DNA of 64,000 bases from Antarcticibacterium arcticum (GCF_007993795.1 NZ_CP042476.1:248001-312000), one strand, 5' to 3'; positions 1 to 8,280 are shown, numbered from the stretch's first letter. The notes: a model not told the origin generated them from the letters alone. Made by a program: numbers and translations.

Positions 1-1258
1 TCCGCACGCGGTCTACCGAATCCAGATAGGTTTTTGAATTTCTTAAAACCTGTATGCTGTCCTTTTTTATGTAATCAAAAAGTTCTTCTGATGTCAGGGG
101 AACCGGGCGTACCGTTTGCCAGTAAAGGGAATCCTTTTTATTCGCCGCCTCGGCAAAGGACATTACTTCGCGGCTAAAGGTTGTGTTATCAATACCGGGT
201 TTAAAATCGTGGTTGCTGTAAACAGCCGTAAACCTTCCGTCACCCGAGATCCCGAACATAGCAAAGCTGAAATCTACCGTTTGAGAGATCTTGATCCAGA
301 AATCATTCGCTGGAGAATACTTGAAATTCTGGGTAAAAGTAAGTGTTTCAATAGGTTCGAATTGTATAGCTTTCCCGGTAACATTGAGCGCTACCCCATA
401 AATTTGCCAGGAATTTTCCACGATATAAATGCTGCCGTAAAAAACCCTGTCTTGTGGCCTTTTTGGGGTCACCGTGATCTTATTTATCAACTGGCCGGAA
501 TCATCATAAAAAACACCTTCAAGTTTGTAATTGTAGTAATTAAAGGCATAATCGGCAATAGGGGAAACAATTTTTGCATTTATTTCTACGGTATTCTCAT
601 AAAAGGAAAATTCAGATTCCCGGGCAGAGTTTAAACTAAAGCCATTGCCATTACCGCTCACTTTAGAAGCCAGGATCTTTTCCTTAAAATCATCTGGCGC
701 CCTATAAGTGATCTCAGAGATGGTCTCGCTTAAATAAACAATGCCGCTACGGGTAGAATCCAGGCCGCCTCCCAGGTCACCAATATCCTGCCCCAGGATC
801 TTTTCTGGTGCATTTTTTATACGCCATAATCCGCGGGAATAATAGTCAGCTGTGTAACGTTCAATTTTTGCAAGATTTTGTTTCCTGTTATCTATTGCCA
901 GGCGTATGATCTTATTGGCCGGATTCTCATTTGAATTTATAGTAACAGCATCGAGATTTGTTGTGGTGGGCGTAAGCCTGACATTTTCAACAACCGGAAA
1001 ATTTTCAATGCGTACCTCTTTACGGTGGGTTTCATACCCCAGGTATTGAAAAATAAGTAGATGTATGCCGGTGGAAGAAAGTTTTAAGGAATAATCCCCA
1101 TCTTCGTTTGTGGTAGTTCCGGACCTTCCATCGCCGGTATAAATATTTACATAAGGAAGAGGTTGGCCCTCCAGGTCTGTCACCTTTCCCGTCACCTGGG
1201 AAAATGTAAGATTGATAAAAAATAGAAAAAGGAGAAGGAACTGAAGTTTTCCAATCAT
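1..1258 (-). CDS. DUF5686-type outer-membrane protein with carboxypeptidase-regulatory-like domain (3' part outside window)
   Basis: The minus-strand frame is open from the ATG at 1256-1258 to the window edge, giving about 419 residues. It begins with a signal peptide (MIGKLQFLLLFLFFINLTFS) followed by QVTGKVTDLEGQPLPYVNIY, the start of a carboxypeptidase-D regulatory-like beta-sandwich found at the N-terminus of many Bacteroidota outer-membrane proteins. The next part (YTADYYSRGLWRIKNAPEKI, then a beta-rich stretch) fits the DUF5686 family, whose C-terminus is normally a beta-barrel; that part is missing here. The substrate is unknown. It is divergent from nothing in the window and stands just downstream of smpB on the same strand, with 55 bases between them. 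The family call rests on recognition of the domain order, without a database search. Confidence 0.8.
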   Translation of the reverse strand, partial: MIGKLQFLLLFLFFINLTFSQVTGKVTDLEGQPLPYVNIYTGDGRSGTTTNEDGDYSLKLSSTGIHLLIFQYLGYETHRKEVRIENFPVVENVRLTPTTTNLDAVTINSNENPANKIIRLAIDNRKQNLAKIERYTADYYSRGLWRIKNAPEKILGQDIGDLGGGLDSTRSGIVYLSETISEITYRAPDDFKEKILASKVSGNGNGFSLNSARESEFSFYENTVEINAKIVSPIADYAFNYYNYKLEGVFYDDSGQLINKITVTPKRPQDRVFYGSIYIVENSWQIYGVALNVTGKAIQFEPIETLTFTQNFKYSPANDFWIKISQTVDFSFAMFGISGDGRFTAVYSNHDFKPGIDNTTFSREVMSFAEAANKKDSLYWQTVRPVPLTSEELFDYIKKDSIQVLRNSKTYLDSVDRVR

Positions 1259-1313
1259 AAATGCCGGCTTAACTTCGGTTAATATACTTGATTTTAAAGA
1301 AATGGAATGATAG

Positions 1314-1772
1314 TTATTTGTAATCTTTTTTAATGCGGTCCAGCCTGCGCTTGTTGTCGCGGTCTTTCATAGTCTCGCGTTTATCATAGAGTTTTTTACC
1401 CCGCGCCAGAGCAATTTGAAGTTTCGCGAGCCCGCGCTCGTTTATAAATAATCTTAAGGGAACAATGGTAAGTCCTGAATTCTTCACTTCTTTTTCCAGT
1501 TTCTTAAGTTCCCGCCTTTTCATTAAAAGCTTACGGGCACTCTTAGGATCGTGATTAAAGTGGGTAGCGTGAGAATATTCTTCTACCGTCATATTAATCA
1601 CAAACAATTCATTGTTCTGAAATTCACAAAAACTTTCAGCAATAGAAGCCTTCCCCTGGCGAATTGCCTTAATTTCGGTTCCCGCAAGTTTAATTCCTGT
1701 AACGAACTTATCCAGGATCTCAAATTCAAATTTCGCCTTGCGGTTTTTTATATTTATTGTGTTTGCGGTCAT
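1314..1772 (-). CDS. smpB: SsrA-binding protein SmpB
   Basis: This cytoplasmic RNA-binding protein delivers tmRNA (SsrA) to stalled ribosomes during trans-translation. The 152-residue length is normal. The conserved core is visible: IKNRKAKFEFEILDKFVTGI, GTEIKAIRQGKASI, the Y-S-H-ATHFNHDPKS stretch that precedes the RKLLM helix, and the basic C-terminal tail (KLYDKRETMKDRDNKRRLDR), which enters the mRNA channel in known SmpB proteins. The ATG gives an N-terminus that fits the family. The ssrA gene itself is not in this window. The call is secure. Confidence 0.97.
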   Translation of the reverse strand: MTANTINIKNRKAKFEFEILDKFVTGIKLAGTEIKAIRQGKASIAESFCEFQNNELFVINMTVEEYSHATHFNHDPKSARKLLMKRRELKKLEKEVKNSGLTIVPLRLFINERGLAKLQIALARGKKLYDKRETMKDRDNKRRLDRIKKDYK

Positions 1773-2023
1773 GCTATGTTTCTGAATAGCTAAAGATCTT
1801 CAAAGGAAATTATTTGATATCTCCCAAAAATTTCAGCACAGCACAAAAATAGGAAGGTTTCTTTAGAATAAGCCATAATGTAATTGTAATTTTCCCTTTC
1901 TGTCAAACTGTTCCTTCCGCAGTAAATGCTTACGCGACACAGAGATTTTTTAACCTGCCTGGCTTGTTTCCGGCTGGATTTTCAGGATTCGGTTCAAAAA
2001 CGGCTTTTTCAGCAACATTTCTT

Positions 2024-2031
2024 TATATTTG
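2024..2031 (+). promoter_or_regulatory. Possible -7 promoter element (TATATTTG)
   Basis: TATATTTG matches the Bacteroidota -7 consensus TANNTTTG and lies 18 bases before the ATG of the lipoprotein gene at 2050. I see no good TTG -33 box at the expected spacing, so the call is weak. Confidence 0.35.
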
Positions 2032-2049
2032 GAAAATTATTGAAATTTT

Positions 2050-2793
2050 ATGAAATACCTTATTATTCTTATGGCATTGATATTAACAGTATCATGCCAG
2101 GGAAAAAAAGATTCCCTTACGGCCCAGGAAATAATTGATAAAACAATTGAAAATGCCGGAGGGAGCAAATATAAAAATGCCAGGATAGAGTTTAAATTTC
2201 GGGACCACATGTATAAAAGTTCCCGTAAAAGAGGGGAGTTTCAGTTGGAACGCAGTATTACAGATTCTACCGGAAAATATCGTGATGTAATTAACAATAC
2301 CGGTTTCCAGAGATTTATTAACGATACCCTTGCCAGCGTACCGGACTCAATGATTGTGCGCTATACCAGCAGTGTAAATTCTGTTCATTATTTTGCTCAT
2401 TTACCATATGGGTTAAATGACAGGGCCGTAAACAAAAAACTTGCAGGGGAGACCGTTCTCAAGGGAGAACCCTATTATAAAATAAACATTACTTTCCAAC
2501 AGGATGGAGGAGGAGCAGACCATCATGACGAATTCATGTACTGGATACATAAAGAAAAGTTCACGATAGATTACCTCGCCTATAAATTTCTTGTTAATGA
2601 TGGCGGCATACGTTTTCGTGCGGCTTTCAATCCAAGGGAGATCGAAGGAATACGCTTTGTAGATTATATGAACTATACCACTTCCAATTTCAATACTAAG
2701 CTGGAAGATCTTGATGAAATGTATGAGCAGGGAAAACTTGAAATGCTTTCTACCATACAAACTGAAGTTATAAGCGTTGAAGTGCGTAAGTAA
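2050..2793 (+). CDS. Lipoprotein of the DUF6503 type
   Basis: The 247-residue protein starts with a short lipoprotein signal (MKYLIILMALILTVSCQGKK; lipidated Cys at 16). The following LTAQEIIDKTIENAGGSKYK is typical of DUF6503 proteins, which share a fold with LolA/outer-membrane lipoprotein-sorting proteins. That structural link is family knowledge and inference; no function is established. The rest is beta-rich (IEFKFRDHMYKSSRKRGEFQ, YYKINITFQQDG), as expected for a half-barrel that could hold a lipid or peptide. It is a single gene, convergent with the cupin-type gene at 2929, and a bidirectional hairpin lies between them. Confidence 0.7.
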   Translation: MKYLIILMALILTVSCQGKKDSLTAQEIIDKTIENAGGSKYKNARIEFKFRDHMYKSSRKRGEFQLERSITDSTGKYRDVINNTGFQRFINDTLASVPDSMIVRYTSSVNSVHYFAHLPYGLNDRAVNKKLAGETVLKGEPYYKINITFQQDGGGADHHDEFMYWIHKEKFTIDYLAYKFLVNDGGIRFRAAFNPREIEGIRFVDYMNYTTSNFNTKLEDLDEMYEQGKLEMLSTIQTEVISVEVRK

Positions 2794-2823
2794 CTTCCTC
2801 TCTTCTATTAATATTCAACAATT

Positions 2824-2871
2824 AAGCCTGAACTTCACATTTCCTTTGTAAGTTTCAGGCTTATTTATTTT
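2824..2871. terminator. Hairpin terminator between convergent genes
   Basis: AAGCCTGAA (2824-2832) pairs with TTCAGGCTT (2854-2862), and the adjoining CTT/AAG extends the stem across a one-base bulge. A T-rich run follows (2863-2871). It serves the + gene ending at 2793 and may also work for the gene ending at 2929. Confidence 0.75.
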
Positions 2872-2928
2872 TGATAGGGTTCCATTTTATGAGCTCTTTC
2901 TTTTCAGAAATATTCAAAAGAAATGCTT

Positions 2929-3702
2929 TTAATTAGGAGAAGGCACAGGAAGATCTGAATTTATAATGTCCCGAAACATTTTCCAGGTACCATCTTCTTT
3001 TTTCCAAATCACTATGGCTTTTCCCTGATCTACCTGGGTACCGTCTTCCAGGAATATTTTCCAGGCATCCTCGGTAACAACCATCTTCTCATCTCCCCAT
3101 AAATTGAGCATTTCGAGTTCAACTTTAGCAATTCCGTTATTTAAAAAATTTTGAAATGTTTCCTGTATGGCTTCTTTTCCACTTGAAGATCTCATATTAT
3201 TCCCCATAAATTGTCCGTCGCTGGTATAAAGATTGGCGAGCTGGGCTGCATCTTTATCTTTGATAAATTTTATGAATTCCCTGTTCCTCTCTTTAATTTC
3301 TGTCTTCGCAGTTTCCAGATCAAAAACCGGGGTTTTAGCGTTCTTTAATTCTACCTGAATAACCTCCAGAGGTGTGGTCCCTTTATTTGTAGGTTGATGT
3401 TTTTCTCCATCACTCCAAATAACCTGACCCTTTTTACCGGTTGCTGGAATTACTTCACCTGTGGGTAAGGAGAATTCAACATTGTAATCGGTTAAAAATA
3501 CAGCAACCCCTTTTGGATGTTCGTGAACTGTAGATTGCTCACCTGGTCCGTAAGTGATGCGCAGCACCCGTACAAAATCATTTTCCATTTCAACCTTGTA
3601 ATGTTGAGGATCTGCTTTTACAGCATCCTGTGCATATACAGTGCCGGTGAGAAATAAAAAGGTTGAAATTGAATACAGCAAAAAGTGTGATGGTTTTTTC
3701 AT
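2929..3702 (-). CDS. Secreted cupin plus NTF2-like (DUF4440) fusion protein
   Basis: A signal peptide (about residues 1-24, cut after VYAQ) is followed by two domains. Residues about 33-118 are a small cupin: NDFVRVLRITYGPGEQSTVH carries the His of cupin motif 1 (VHEHPKG) and a later segment resembles motif 2. Residues about 130-250 form an NTF2/SnoaL-like DUF4440 domain (REFIKFIKDKDAAQLANLYT, KDGTWKMFRDIIN). No catalytic set can be assigned. The fusion suggests binding or modification of a small molecule in the periplasm, but no substrate is known. The gene lies downstream of another secreted unknown (3742-4512) on the same strand with 39 bases between them, so they may be co-transcribed. 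Confidence 0.72.
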   Translation of the reverse strand: MKKPSHFLLYSISTFLFLTGTVYAQDAVKADPQHYKVEMENDFVRVLRITYGPGEQSTVHEHPKGVAVFLTDYNVEFSLPTGEVIPATGKKGQVIWSDGEKHQPTNKGTTPLEVIQVELKNAKTPVFDLETAKTEIKERNREFIKFIKDKDAAQLANLYTSDGQFMGNNMRSSSGKEAIQETFQNFLNNGIAKVELEMLNLWGDEKMVVTEDAWKIFLEDGTQVDQGKAIVIWKKEDGTWKMFRDIINSDLPVPSPN

Positions 3703-3741
3703 AAAGTCTGATTTTTATTGGTTGGTGAATTATGGAATGAT

Positions 3742-4512
3742 TTAATTTCCCGGTTGGTATCCAAGGTCTGGCCGTATATATCCCCGAATAATCTCAATTC
3801 GGGAAACAGTTTGCGAAAGTTGATCAAAAAGGGATTCCCCCTCCTGTCCAAGAAGTTCACGGTTATCCTCTCTCATGCGTTCAAAATCTTCGGGGCTCTC
3901 AGCCGCCGTTACTACCCAGAAAAAGGATCCCATAACTCCAAAACCACTGCGATATAAACGGTAGTCCATTTGGGAATTTTTTTTGGTATAAAGCGCCAGG
4001 AATCTATTTGCCAAATCTTCGGCTTTTGAAGCATTGGCCGGGGTATAATGATACATTGTTATATGCCTGTAATTTTTACCCACCGGGGTGGTATTGATCC
4101 CTCCCGGCTGGTAGGATTGTTTTTTGTCAAGAATGAGAATATAATCCCCATGCTCATCGTAGGTGTCTTTATATTTATCAAAGATGCGTTTAGTTTCACG
4201 CTGCCCAATTTTTTGGCTAAGACTGGCGAAGGGATCTTGATCCAGCGCAGCCATATTTTCCAGGGGCGAAATGTAGATATACCTAAAATCTTCGGTAACT
4301 AATGTTATCCAACTAAAATCCCTGACCTCATTTTTTTTCATGGCCCCAATAAGTTCCTTATCAATGGTTTCATGTTTTTTAGCCATAGCCGGTTTTGTCC
4401 TGTCTTCATGTACCAGGAACATTTGCATATCCTTTTCCTCCTGTGCCTGTATTCCCATAAAGGAAATTAAAAGAAGAAAAAGTAGAAATCCGGTGATCTT
4501 TGTAGTTTTCAT
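3742..4512 (-). CDS. Secreted protein of unknown function
   Basis: I do not recognise the family. The ATG at 4510-4512 is preferred over the upstream one at 4545 because it starts a clean signal peptide (MKTTKITGFLLFLLLISFMG, cut near IQAQ). The mature part, about 235 residues, has repeated ferredoxin-like segments: HITMYHYTPANASKAEDLAN, then YRLYRSGFGVMGSFFWVVTA followed by AESPEDFERM. This resembles the dimeric alpha+beta barrel proteins often seen in Bacteroidota, but that is inference. It is followed by the cupin-NTF2 gene on the same strand. Confidence 0.6.
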   Translation of the reverse strand: MKTTKITGFLLFLLLISFMGIQAQEEKDMQMFLVHEDRTKPAMAKKHETIDKELIGAMKKNEVRDFSWITLVTEDFRYIYISPLENMAALDQDPFASLSQKIGQRETKRIFDKYKDTYDEHGDYILILDKKQSYQPGGINTTPVGKNYRHITMYHYTPANASKAEDLANRFLALYTKKNSQMDYRLYRSGFGVMGSFFWVVTAAESPEDFERMREDNRELLGQEGESLFDQLSQTVSRIEIIRGYIRPDLGYQPGN

Positions 4513-4895
4513 AATCTTTGTTTTTGAGGTTAATTCTTCAACCATAAAATTTTATATATAATTCCTGTCAGCGCGTTCAGGTGTAATAACTGCGGAAAAA
4601 CCGTTTATAAAAATGTGGGGTTGGATTAACTTAATTCTCAAACAATAGATTGAGGACTGAATTAAAAATATCGTGGGGAAGCTTTCTTATTATGGAGGGG
4701 GAATTCTTTTAAAAAAGAATATATTAAATTAATATAAATTATTGGAATATAAGGCCTTATGAGGGAAATTTTATTGAGTTGAATTTTCTAAAGCTACCTT
4801 AATTATAATGCATTTTTTAATATGGACTAAAAAATAAGCCGCACCTTTAGTAGGGTACGGCTAGAGAATGATGTTTAAAGTGTAGTTAAATTACC
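4513..4895. other. 383-base intergenic stretch without a gene
   Basis: It lies between two minus-strand genes. It should hold the promoter of the gene starting at 4512 and contains the terminator of the hydrolase gene (4827-4862). A small AT hairpin, ATTCTTTT-AA-AAAAGAAT, lies at 4703-4720. No convincing ORF or tRNA was seen. Confidence 0.6.
4827..4862 (-). terminator. Terminator of the alpha/beta hydrolase gene
   Basis: On the minus strand, AGCCGTACC pairs with GGTGCGGCT (9 positions, one mismatch; + coordinates 4854-4862 and 4837-4845), followed by a U-run (+ strand A-run 4829-4834). Confidence 0.7.
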
Positions 4896-5804
4896 TTACA
4901 GCACATAGTTTGTTTTGTAAGCCAGGATTGACGCCTCCAATTCTTCCTTATTCTCAATAAAGGGGAAATGCCCTCCCGGGGAAGCCCAAAGCATCATGTT
5001 AGGAAAATTAATTCCCTTGTAATGCTCTGGGCCTACCATCCAATCCTGGTCGCCGTAAAAGAATAACACGGGTACTTTTATTTCCCTGGTAAAACCTCTG
5101 TAATCTTTCCAATAACTTTCCTGATCCAATGCCAGGCTTCCGAAATTCCAGTTCCAACCAGGAACCTCATTTATGGTTGCATCAACAATTTTTTCATTGG
5201 AGGCCTCCCGAAATGCCATTTTCCAGAAAAGGTCTTGTTCCCGTAGATTGTTAATGTGTGCCCCAAGGTTAGCTTTAATATTTTCCGGCGTGTCACAGGG
5301 GAATTGGCTGTTTTTTCCGGTAAACTCGGCAGCTTTGGGACCCCAGCTGTTACAAAAACTATCTACAAGGCTCAAAGTGCCATTTACCATGATCATTCCC
5401 TTATGCGCATTAGGGTAAAGGCTTGCATACCCCGCCTGTAATATCCCACCAAAGGAATGGCCTATAGTTAACCAGGAATCAAAGCCCAGGGCAATTCGTA
5501 CTTCTTCAAAATCCAAAGCCATTCTCTCCATGGAATAATCATCATCTTTATCTCCGGTAGATCTTCCCACACCACGCTGGTCCAGATAGATTACTGTAAA
5601 ATTTTGTTCCATAAATTCCCCAAAGAATTTTTCAAACCAAAAGCTTCCGGATCCCGGCCCCCCATGAAGGTATAAAACGGGAGTTCCCTCGCCTTTGACT
5701 TTTACGTAAAGATCAATCCCATCTGAGGTGATGATCCTTTTTTCAGTTCCCCGGGCAGAGATGCCCATTGTAAATAATATAAAAGTGAATAATAGTGTTT
5801 TCAT
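4896..5804 (-). CDS. Exported alpha/beta hydrolase (proline iminopeptidase-like, S33)
   Basis: 302 residues with a short signal peptide (cut near ISARG). The alpha/beta-hydrolase marks are complete: oxyanion-hole motif HGGPGSGSFWF (47-57), YLDQRGVGRS (73-82), nucleophile elbow GHSFGG with Ser117, an Asp in FYGDQDW (252 or 254) and His279 in SPGGHF. The HGGPGSG and DQRGxGRS pair is typical of proline iminopeptidases and related S33 peptidases, which remove N-terminal residues from peptides. An esterase role cannot be excluded. It is downstream of the arsN1-like gene on the same strand, 52 bases away, and has its own terminator. Confidence 0.82.
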   Translation of the reverse strand: MKTLLFTFILFTMGISARGTEKRIITSDGIDLYVKVKGEGTPVLYLHGGPGSGSFWFEKFFGEFMEQNFTVIYLDQRGVGRSTGDKDDDYSMERMALDFEEVRIALGFDSWLTIGHSFGGILQAGYASLYPNAHKGMIMVNGTLSLVDSFCNSWGPKAAEFTGKNSQFPCDTPENIKANLGAHINNLREQDLFWKMAFREASNEKIVDATINEVPGWNWNFGSLALDQESYWKDYRGFTREIKVPVLFFYGDQDWMVGPEHYKGINFPNMMLWASPGGHFPFIENKEELEASILAYKTNYVL

Positions 5805-5856
5805 AAAACAGGTATTTAATGGTCTCTACTAAAATGACAAATAGTGTTGCCGGATG

Positions 5857-6393
5857 TTACATTTGCTCCGGTATTTTTATAGTATTTTCTTTTTCATCAA
5901 CACCCACTATCCGGCTCCGTTTCTCGAGGATTATACTATCCCTCCACACATTATTCATCTTTCCAATTTTCTCGCGTTTTCCAATAATCCTGAAACCTGC
6001 TTTTTCATGCAATTTCAGGCTGGCTGTATTTTCAGGAAAAATCCCGGCCTGCAATGTCCAGATCCCGTTTTCTTCACTTTGAATAATAAGGTTTTCCAAA
6101 AGTTTTTTCCCAATCCCCAGGCCTCTGTATCCTTCAGCAACATATACACTAATCTCTGCGACGCCGCCATAAACACAGCGGCCCGAAACCGCGCTCAATG
6201 CTGCCCACCCAGCGACTTTGTCTTTAACAAGCGCTACAATACGGGCAAATTTTAAGTGCTCCCGGTCCCATTTTTCCCACTCAGGGGCTTTGGTCTCAAA
6301 TGTAGCATGCCCGGTGGCAATTCCATTTTCATAGATTTCTTTGACAGCCTCCCAGTGAGCAGGCTCCATTTTTTTAATATTTACAGCTTCCAT
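5857..6393 (-). CDS. arsN1: GNAT N-acetyltransferase, ArsN1/phosphinothricin-type
   Basis: A 178-residue GNAT acetyltransferase. The acetyl-CoA loop is visible as YRGLGIGKKLL (R/Q-x-x-G-x-G/A), followed by ENTASLKLHEKAGF, and the N-terminus IYENGIATGHATFET is characteristic of the phosphinothricin acetyltransferase (PAT) branch. ArsN1 enzymes of this branch acetylate organoarsenical amino-acid analogues such as arsinothricin. The start overlaps the end of the ArsI-like gene by 20 bases, so the two are translationally coupled, which favours an arsenic role over herbicide or amino-acid acetylation. The symbol is inferred from context, and other amine substrates remain possible. Confidence 0.7.
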   Translation of the reverse strand: MEAVNIKKMEPAHWEAVKEIYENGIATGHATFETKAPEWEKWDREHLKFARIVALVKDKVAGWAALSAVSGRCVYGGVAEISVYVAEGYRGLGIGKKLLENLIIQSEENGIWTLQAGIFPENTASLKLHEKAGFRIIGKREKIGKMNNVWRDSIILEKRSRIVGVDEKENTIKIPEQM

Positions 6394-6877
6394 CGCAGGT
6401 AGTTTCTATTAGAGTTTCTGTTTTCATTTCTTTTTGAGCATCCTTCCCGTCGTTTCCGCTCCATTGCTCCATCACTTCAGGGGCAGGCCGCGCATTGATC
6501 CCTTCGCCATATACGGTGGCTGAACCGTGGGTATAAAAGGCTTCCCAGTCTACCCCCTGCGGATCTGTGATCCAGCTTTTTTGAGATTTTGAATAGCAAC
6601 AGGTGCATTCCCCTTCTTCCCTCACAGTTCCCTTGGCCTGTTCCATATTCTTATATACCTCGTGTAGATCTTGTTCTGTGTCTACCTGAAGGCCCAAATG
6701 TTCTATTCCGGTTTCCTCGTGGCCGGTTGAGATCGCATAATTTATTCGTGGATCTTCCAGCATCCATTTTGCATAATCAGATTTTTGAATAGTGGGGGCG
6801 GTATTAAAAAGGGCATTGTAGAAAGCTATACTTTCTTCAAGGTTTTTTACTCTTACGTGAACATGAAATCTTTTCAT
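6374..6877 (-). CDS. arsI: ArsI/CadI-family VOC protein (C-As lyase-like)
   Basis: A 167-residue vicinal-oxygen-chelate protein. ArsI enzymes use Fe(II) and O2 to cleave the carbon-arsenic bond of trivalent organoarsenicals. The diagnostic vicinal cysteines are present (C93-C94 in ECTCCYSKSQKSW, with C91 close by), and likely metal ligands are His5 or His7, His60 (IEHLGLQV) and Glu112 (DWEAFYTH). DPQGVDWEAF matches the family signature. There is a further CDGSC pair at the C-terminus (C161, C165). It lies 63 bases after sigZ and overlaps the acetyltransferase gene. A CadI-like cadmium-induced role is the alternative. Confidence 0.85.
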   Translation of the reverse strand: MKRFHVHVRVKNLEESIAFYNALFNTAPTIQKSDYAKWMLEDPRINYAISTGHEETGIEHLGLQVDTEQDLHEVYKNMEQAKGTVREEGECTCCYSKSQKSWITDPQGVDWEAFYTHGSATVYGEGINARPAPEVMEQWSGNDGKDAQKEMKTETLIETTCDGSCKY

Positions 6878-6919
6878 TTTTAAATGTGTTTTAAAGGTTT
6901 ACACATTCAGGACGAAGAG

Positions 6920-6939
6920 GGATGCAAAAGGATGCAAAA
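6920..6939. repeat. Two tandem copies of GGATGCAAAA
   Basis: A perfect 10-base direct repeat fills 20 bases of the 63-base gap between the sigZ stop codon (at 6941) and the arsI start (6877). On the coding (minus) strand it reads TTTTGCATCC twice. It may be a protein-binding site in front of arsI; function is unknown. Confidence 0.7.
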
Positions 6940-6940
6940 T

Positions 6941-7528
6941 TTATTCAGAAATTTCTTTTTTTATTTTTTGAAGCGGGGTACAGGAGTTTTTTATGCTGAA
7001 GGAAAGCAGGTTTCCGGTCGCGTCTTTTTCAAAATGGCAACAGGTTATAAATTCAGCCATGAGCAATTGCCTTCCCCTTTGGATCCGGGATTTTGTAGCG
7101 GGAAGGGAAAGGTTTAATTTTTTTGCAATTTCCGTTTGTTTTAACCCATCAATATCTGAAAGTTTTAGGGGTATCGAATATTCGGCAGGAAGAAAATTTA
7201 ATATGGGGGTAATATAGTTAAGGGCATCCCTAAAAGCGATATTTTCCTCCTCTTCAAATTTTTCAGGAATATCCTTATCTGTAAACTTTGAATGTTTGCG
7301 GTAATGGTCAATAATGGTATTTTGGGCGATTTGGAACAACCAGCTTCTCACGTTGCGTACCCCGCTTTTATTATGACAAAAATTATATACCTTCATCAAC
7401 ACCTCCTGCAGGATATCATCAGTAAGTTCCCGGTCTTTTACCCGTTTGAGGATAAAATTCCGCAGCTCTTTTTGATGTTCCTGCCATAGTTGCGGTACAT
7501 CACAATTGGTAGTAAAAGTTGTTTTCAT
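6941..7528 (-). CDS. sigZ: ECF sigma factor, SigZ-type
   Basis: A 195-residue sigma-70-family factor. Region 2 is clear (ELTDDILQEVLMKVY, then VRSWLFQIAQNTIIDHYRKH), and region 4 has a helix-turn-helix (LKQTEIAKKLNLSLPATKSR). After region 4 is a Cys-containing tail, TCCHFEKDATGNL, with C163-C164 and C183, as in SigZ-type factors. Such cysteines could sense thiol stress or bind a metal; that is inference. No anti-sigma factor is next to it. It is followed by arsI and arsN1-like genes, which makes them candidate targets. The family call is firm and the stimulus is unknown. Confidence 0.85.
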   Translation of the reverse strand: MKTTFTTNCDVPQLWQEHQKELRNFILKRVKDRELTDDILQEVLMKVYNFCHNKSGVRNVRSWLFQIAQNTIIDHYRKHSKFTDKDIPEKFEEEENIAFRDALNYITPILNFLPAEYSIPLKLSDIDGLKQTEIAKKLNLSLPATKSRIQRGRQLLMAEFITCCHFEKDATGNLLSFSIKNSCTPLQKIKKEISE

Positions 7529-7605
7529 TGAAAAGAGGAAGAAATGTCAAATCTCTCCAAATCAAATTTAAGAATTTTTCTCCTTTAATTATTTTCTGAA
7601 AATAT

Positions 7606-7642
7606 CAAAAAAAAGAGGCTGTCCGGATCTCCAAACAGCCTC
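7606..7642 (-). terminator. Terminator of the rhodanese operon
   Basis: GAGGCTGT (7615-7622) pairs with ACAGCCTC (7635-7642). On the minus strand the stem is followed by a run of eight U (+ strand A-run 7607-7614). The same 8-base stem recurs at 11855-11876. Confidence 0.85.
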
Positions 7643-7678
7643 AACTATTAAACAATTTCTATTTCCCTGTGGAAGGAT

Positions 7679-7993
7679 CTATAATTTATTTTGGAGACTT
7701 GTCCAGGCCCCACCATTATAAACCTCTGTATATCCCTGGGCTTTTAAAATACTTTTAGCACTTGCACTTCGCATTCCGGAAGCACAACAGGTTATAACCG
7801 GGGTATTCTTATTTTTAATTTTTCCCAGATTTTGAGTGAGGGAACCCACCGGAATATTCCGGGCCCCTTTAATATGGCCATTTTTAAATTCCTGTTGTGT
7901 ACGTACATCTACAATGACCGCCCCGTTTTTGACCAGTTCGGCATAATTGGTCTGGGGGCCAATCCCGAATAATTTTTTTAAACTATTCAGCAT
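7679..7993 (-). CDS. Rhodanese-like domain protein (second of a pair)
   Basis: A single-domain rhodanese of 104 residues, counted from the ATG at 7991-7993 (MLNSLKKLFGIG), which sits two bases after the stop of the preceding gene; a longer upstream start would overlap that gene. VDVRTQQEFKNGHIKGARNI is the typical CH2-type N-terminal signature and TCCASGMRS is the active loop (C-A-S-G-M-R), with a persulfide-forming Cys. Rhodaneses move sulfane sulfur between thiols and acceptors such as cyanide or sulfurtransferases. It is the last gene of the DUF6132-rhodanese-rhodanese operon and ends in a strong hairpin. Confidence 0.9.
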   Translation of the reverse strand: MLNSLKKLFGIGPQTNYAELVKNGAVIVDVRTQQEFKNGHIKGARNIPVGSLTQNLGKIKNKNTPVITCCASGMRSASAKSILKAQGYTEVYNGGAWTSLQNKL

Positions 7994-7995
7994 AA

Positions 7996-8280
7996 TTAAG
8001 CATTTTGAGATTGAAGATAATTCACATCCAACCAGGAACCACCGTTCAGGCATTCTATACCCTGTTTTGCGAGGATTTGTGTTGCCATACCGCTTCGGTT
8101 ACCGGAGGCACAACACAAGACAAGCGGTGATTCCAATGCTTTTAATTCCTCAATACGCTCGTTGATCTCCTGCAAGGGGATGTTAATGGATCCGGCTACA
8201 TGCCCACCCATAAATTCCTGCGTTGTACGAACATCTACTATGGTACCCTTATTTTCTTTAATTAATTTTTCAGCATTCAT
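7996..8280 (-). CDS. Rhodanese-like domain protein (first of a pair)
   Basis: A 94-residue single-domain rhodanese. It shows VDVRTTQEFMGGHVAGSINI and the active loop LCCASGNRSG with catalytic Cys in C-A-S-G-N-R. It overlaps the DUF6132 gene before it by four bases and is followed two bases later by a second rhodanese, with which it shares the CCASGxRS loop and the NGG(S/A)W C-terminal motif. The two probably arose by duplication. Role: cytoplasmic sulfur transfer or sulfide/persulfide handling; the partner is not known. Confidence 0.92.
   Translation of the reverse strand: MNAEKLIKENKGTIVDVRTTQEFMGGHVAGSINIPLQEINERIEELKALESPLVLCCASGNRSGMATQILAKQGIECLNGGSWLDVNYLQSQNA

Noticed and set aside
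116..634. 172-residue + strand ORF
   Set aside because: It lies antisense to the DUF5686-type gene, whose reading frame carries a recognisable signal peptide and domain order; no family features were seen in the + frame.
1926..2138. 70-residue + strand ORF
   Set aside because: It runs into the lipoprotein gene in another frame, and that gene has a clear lipobox.
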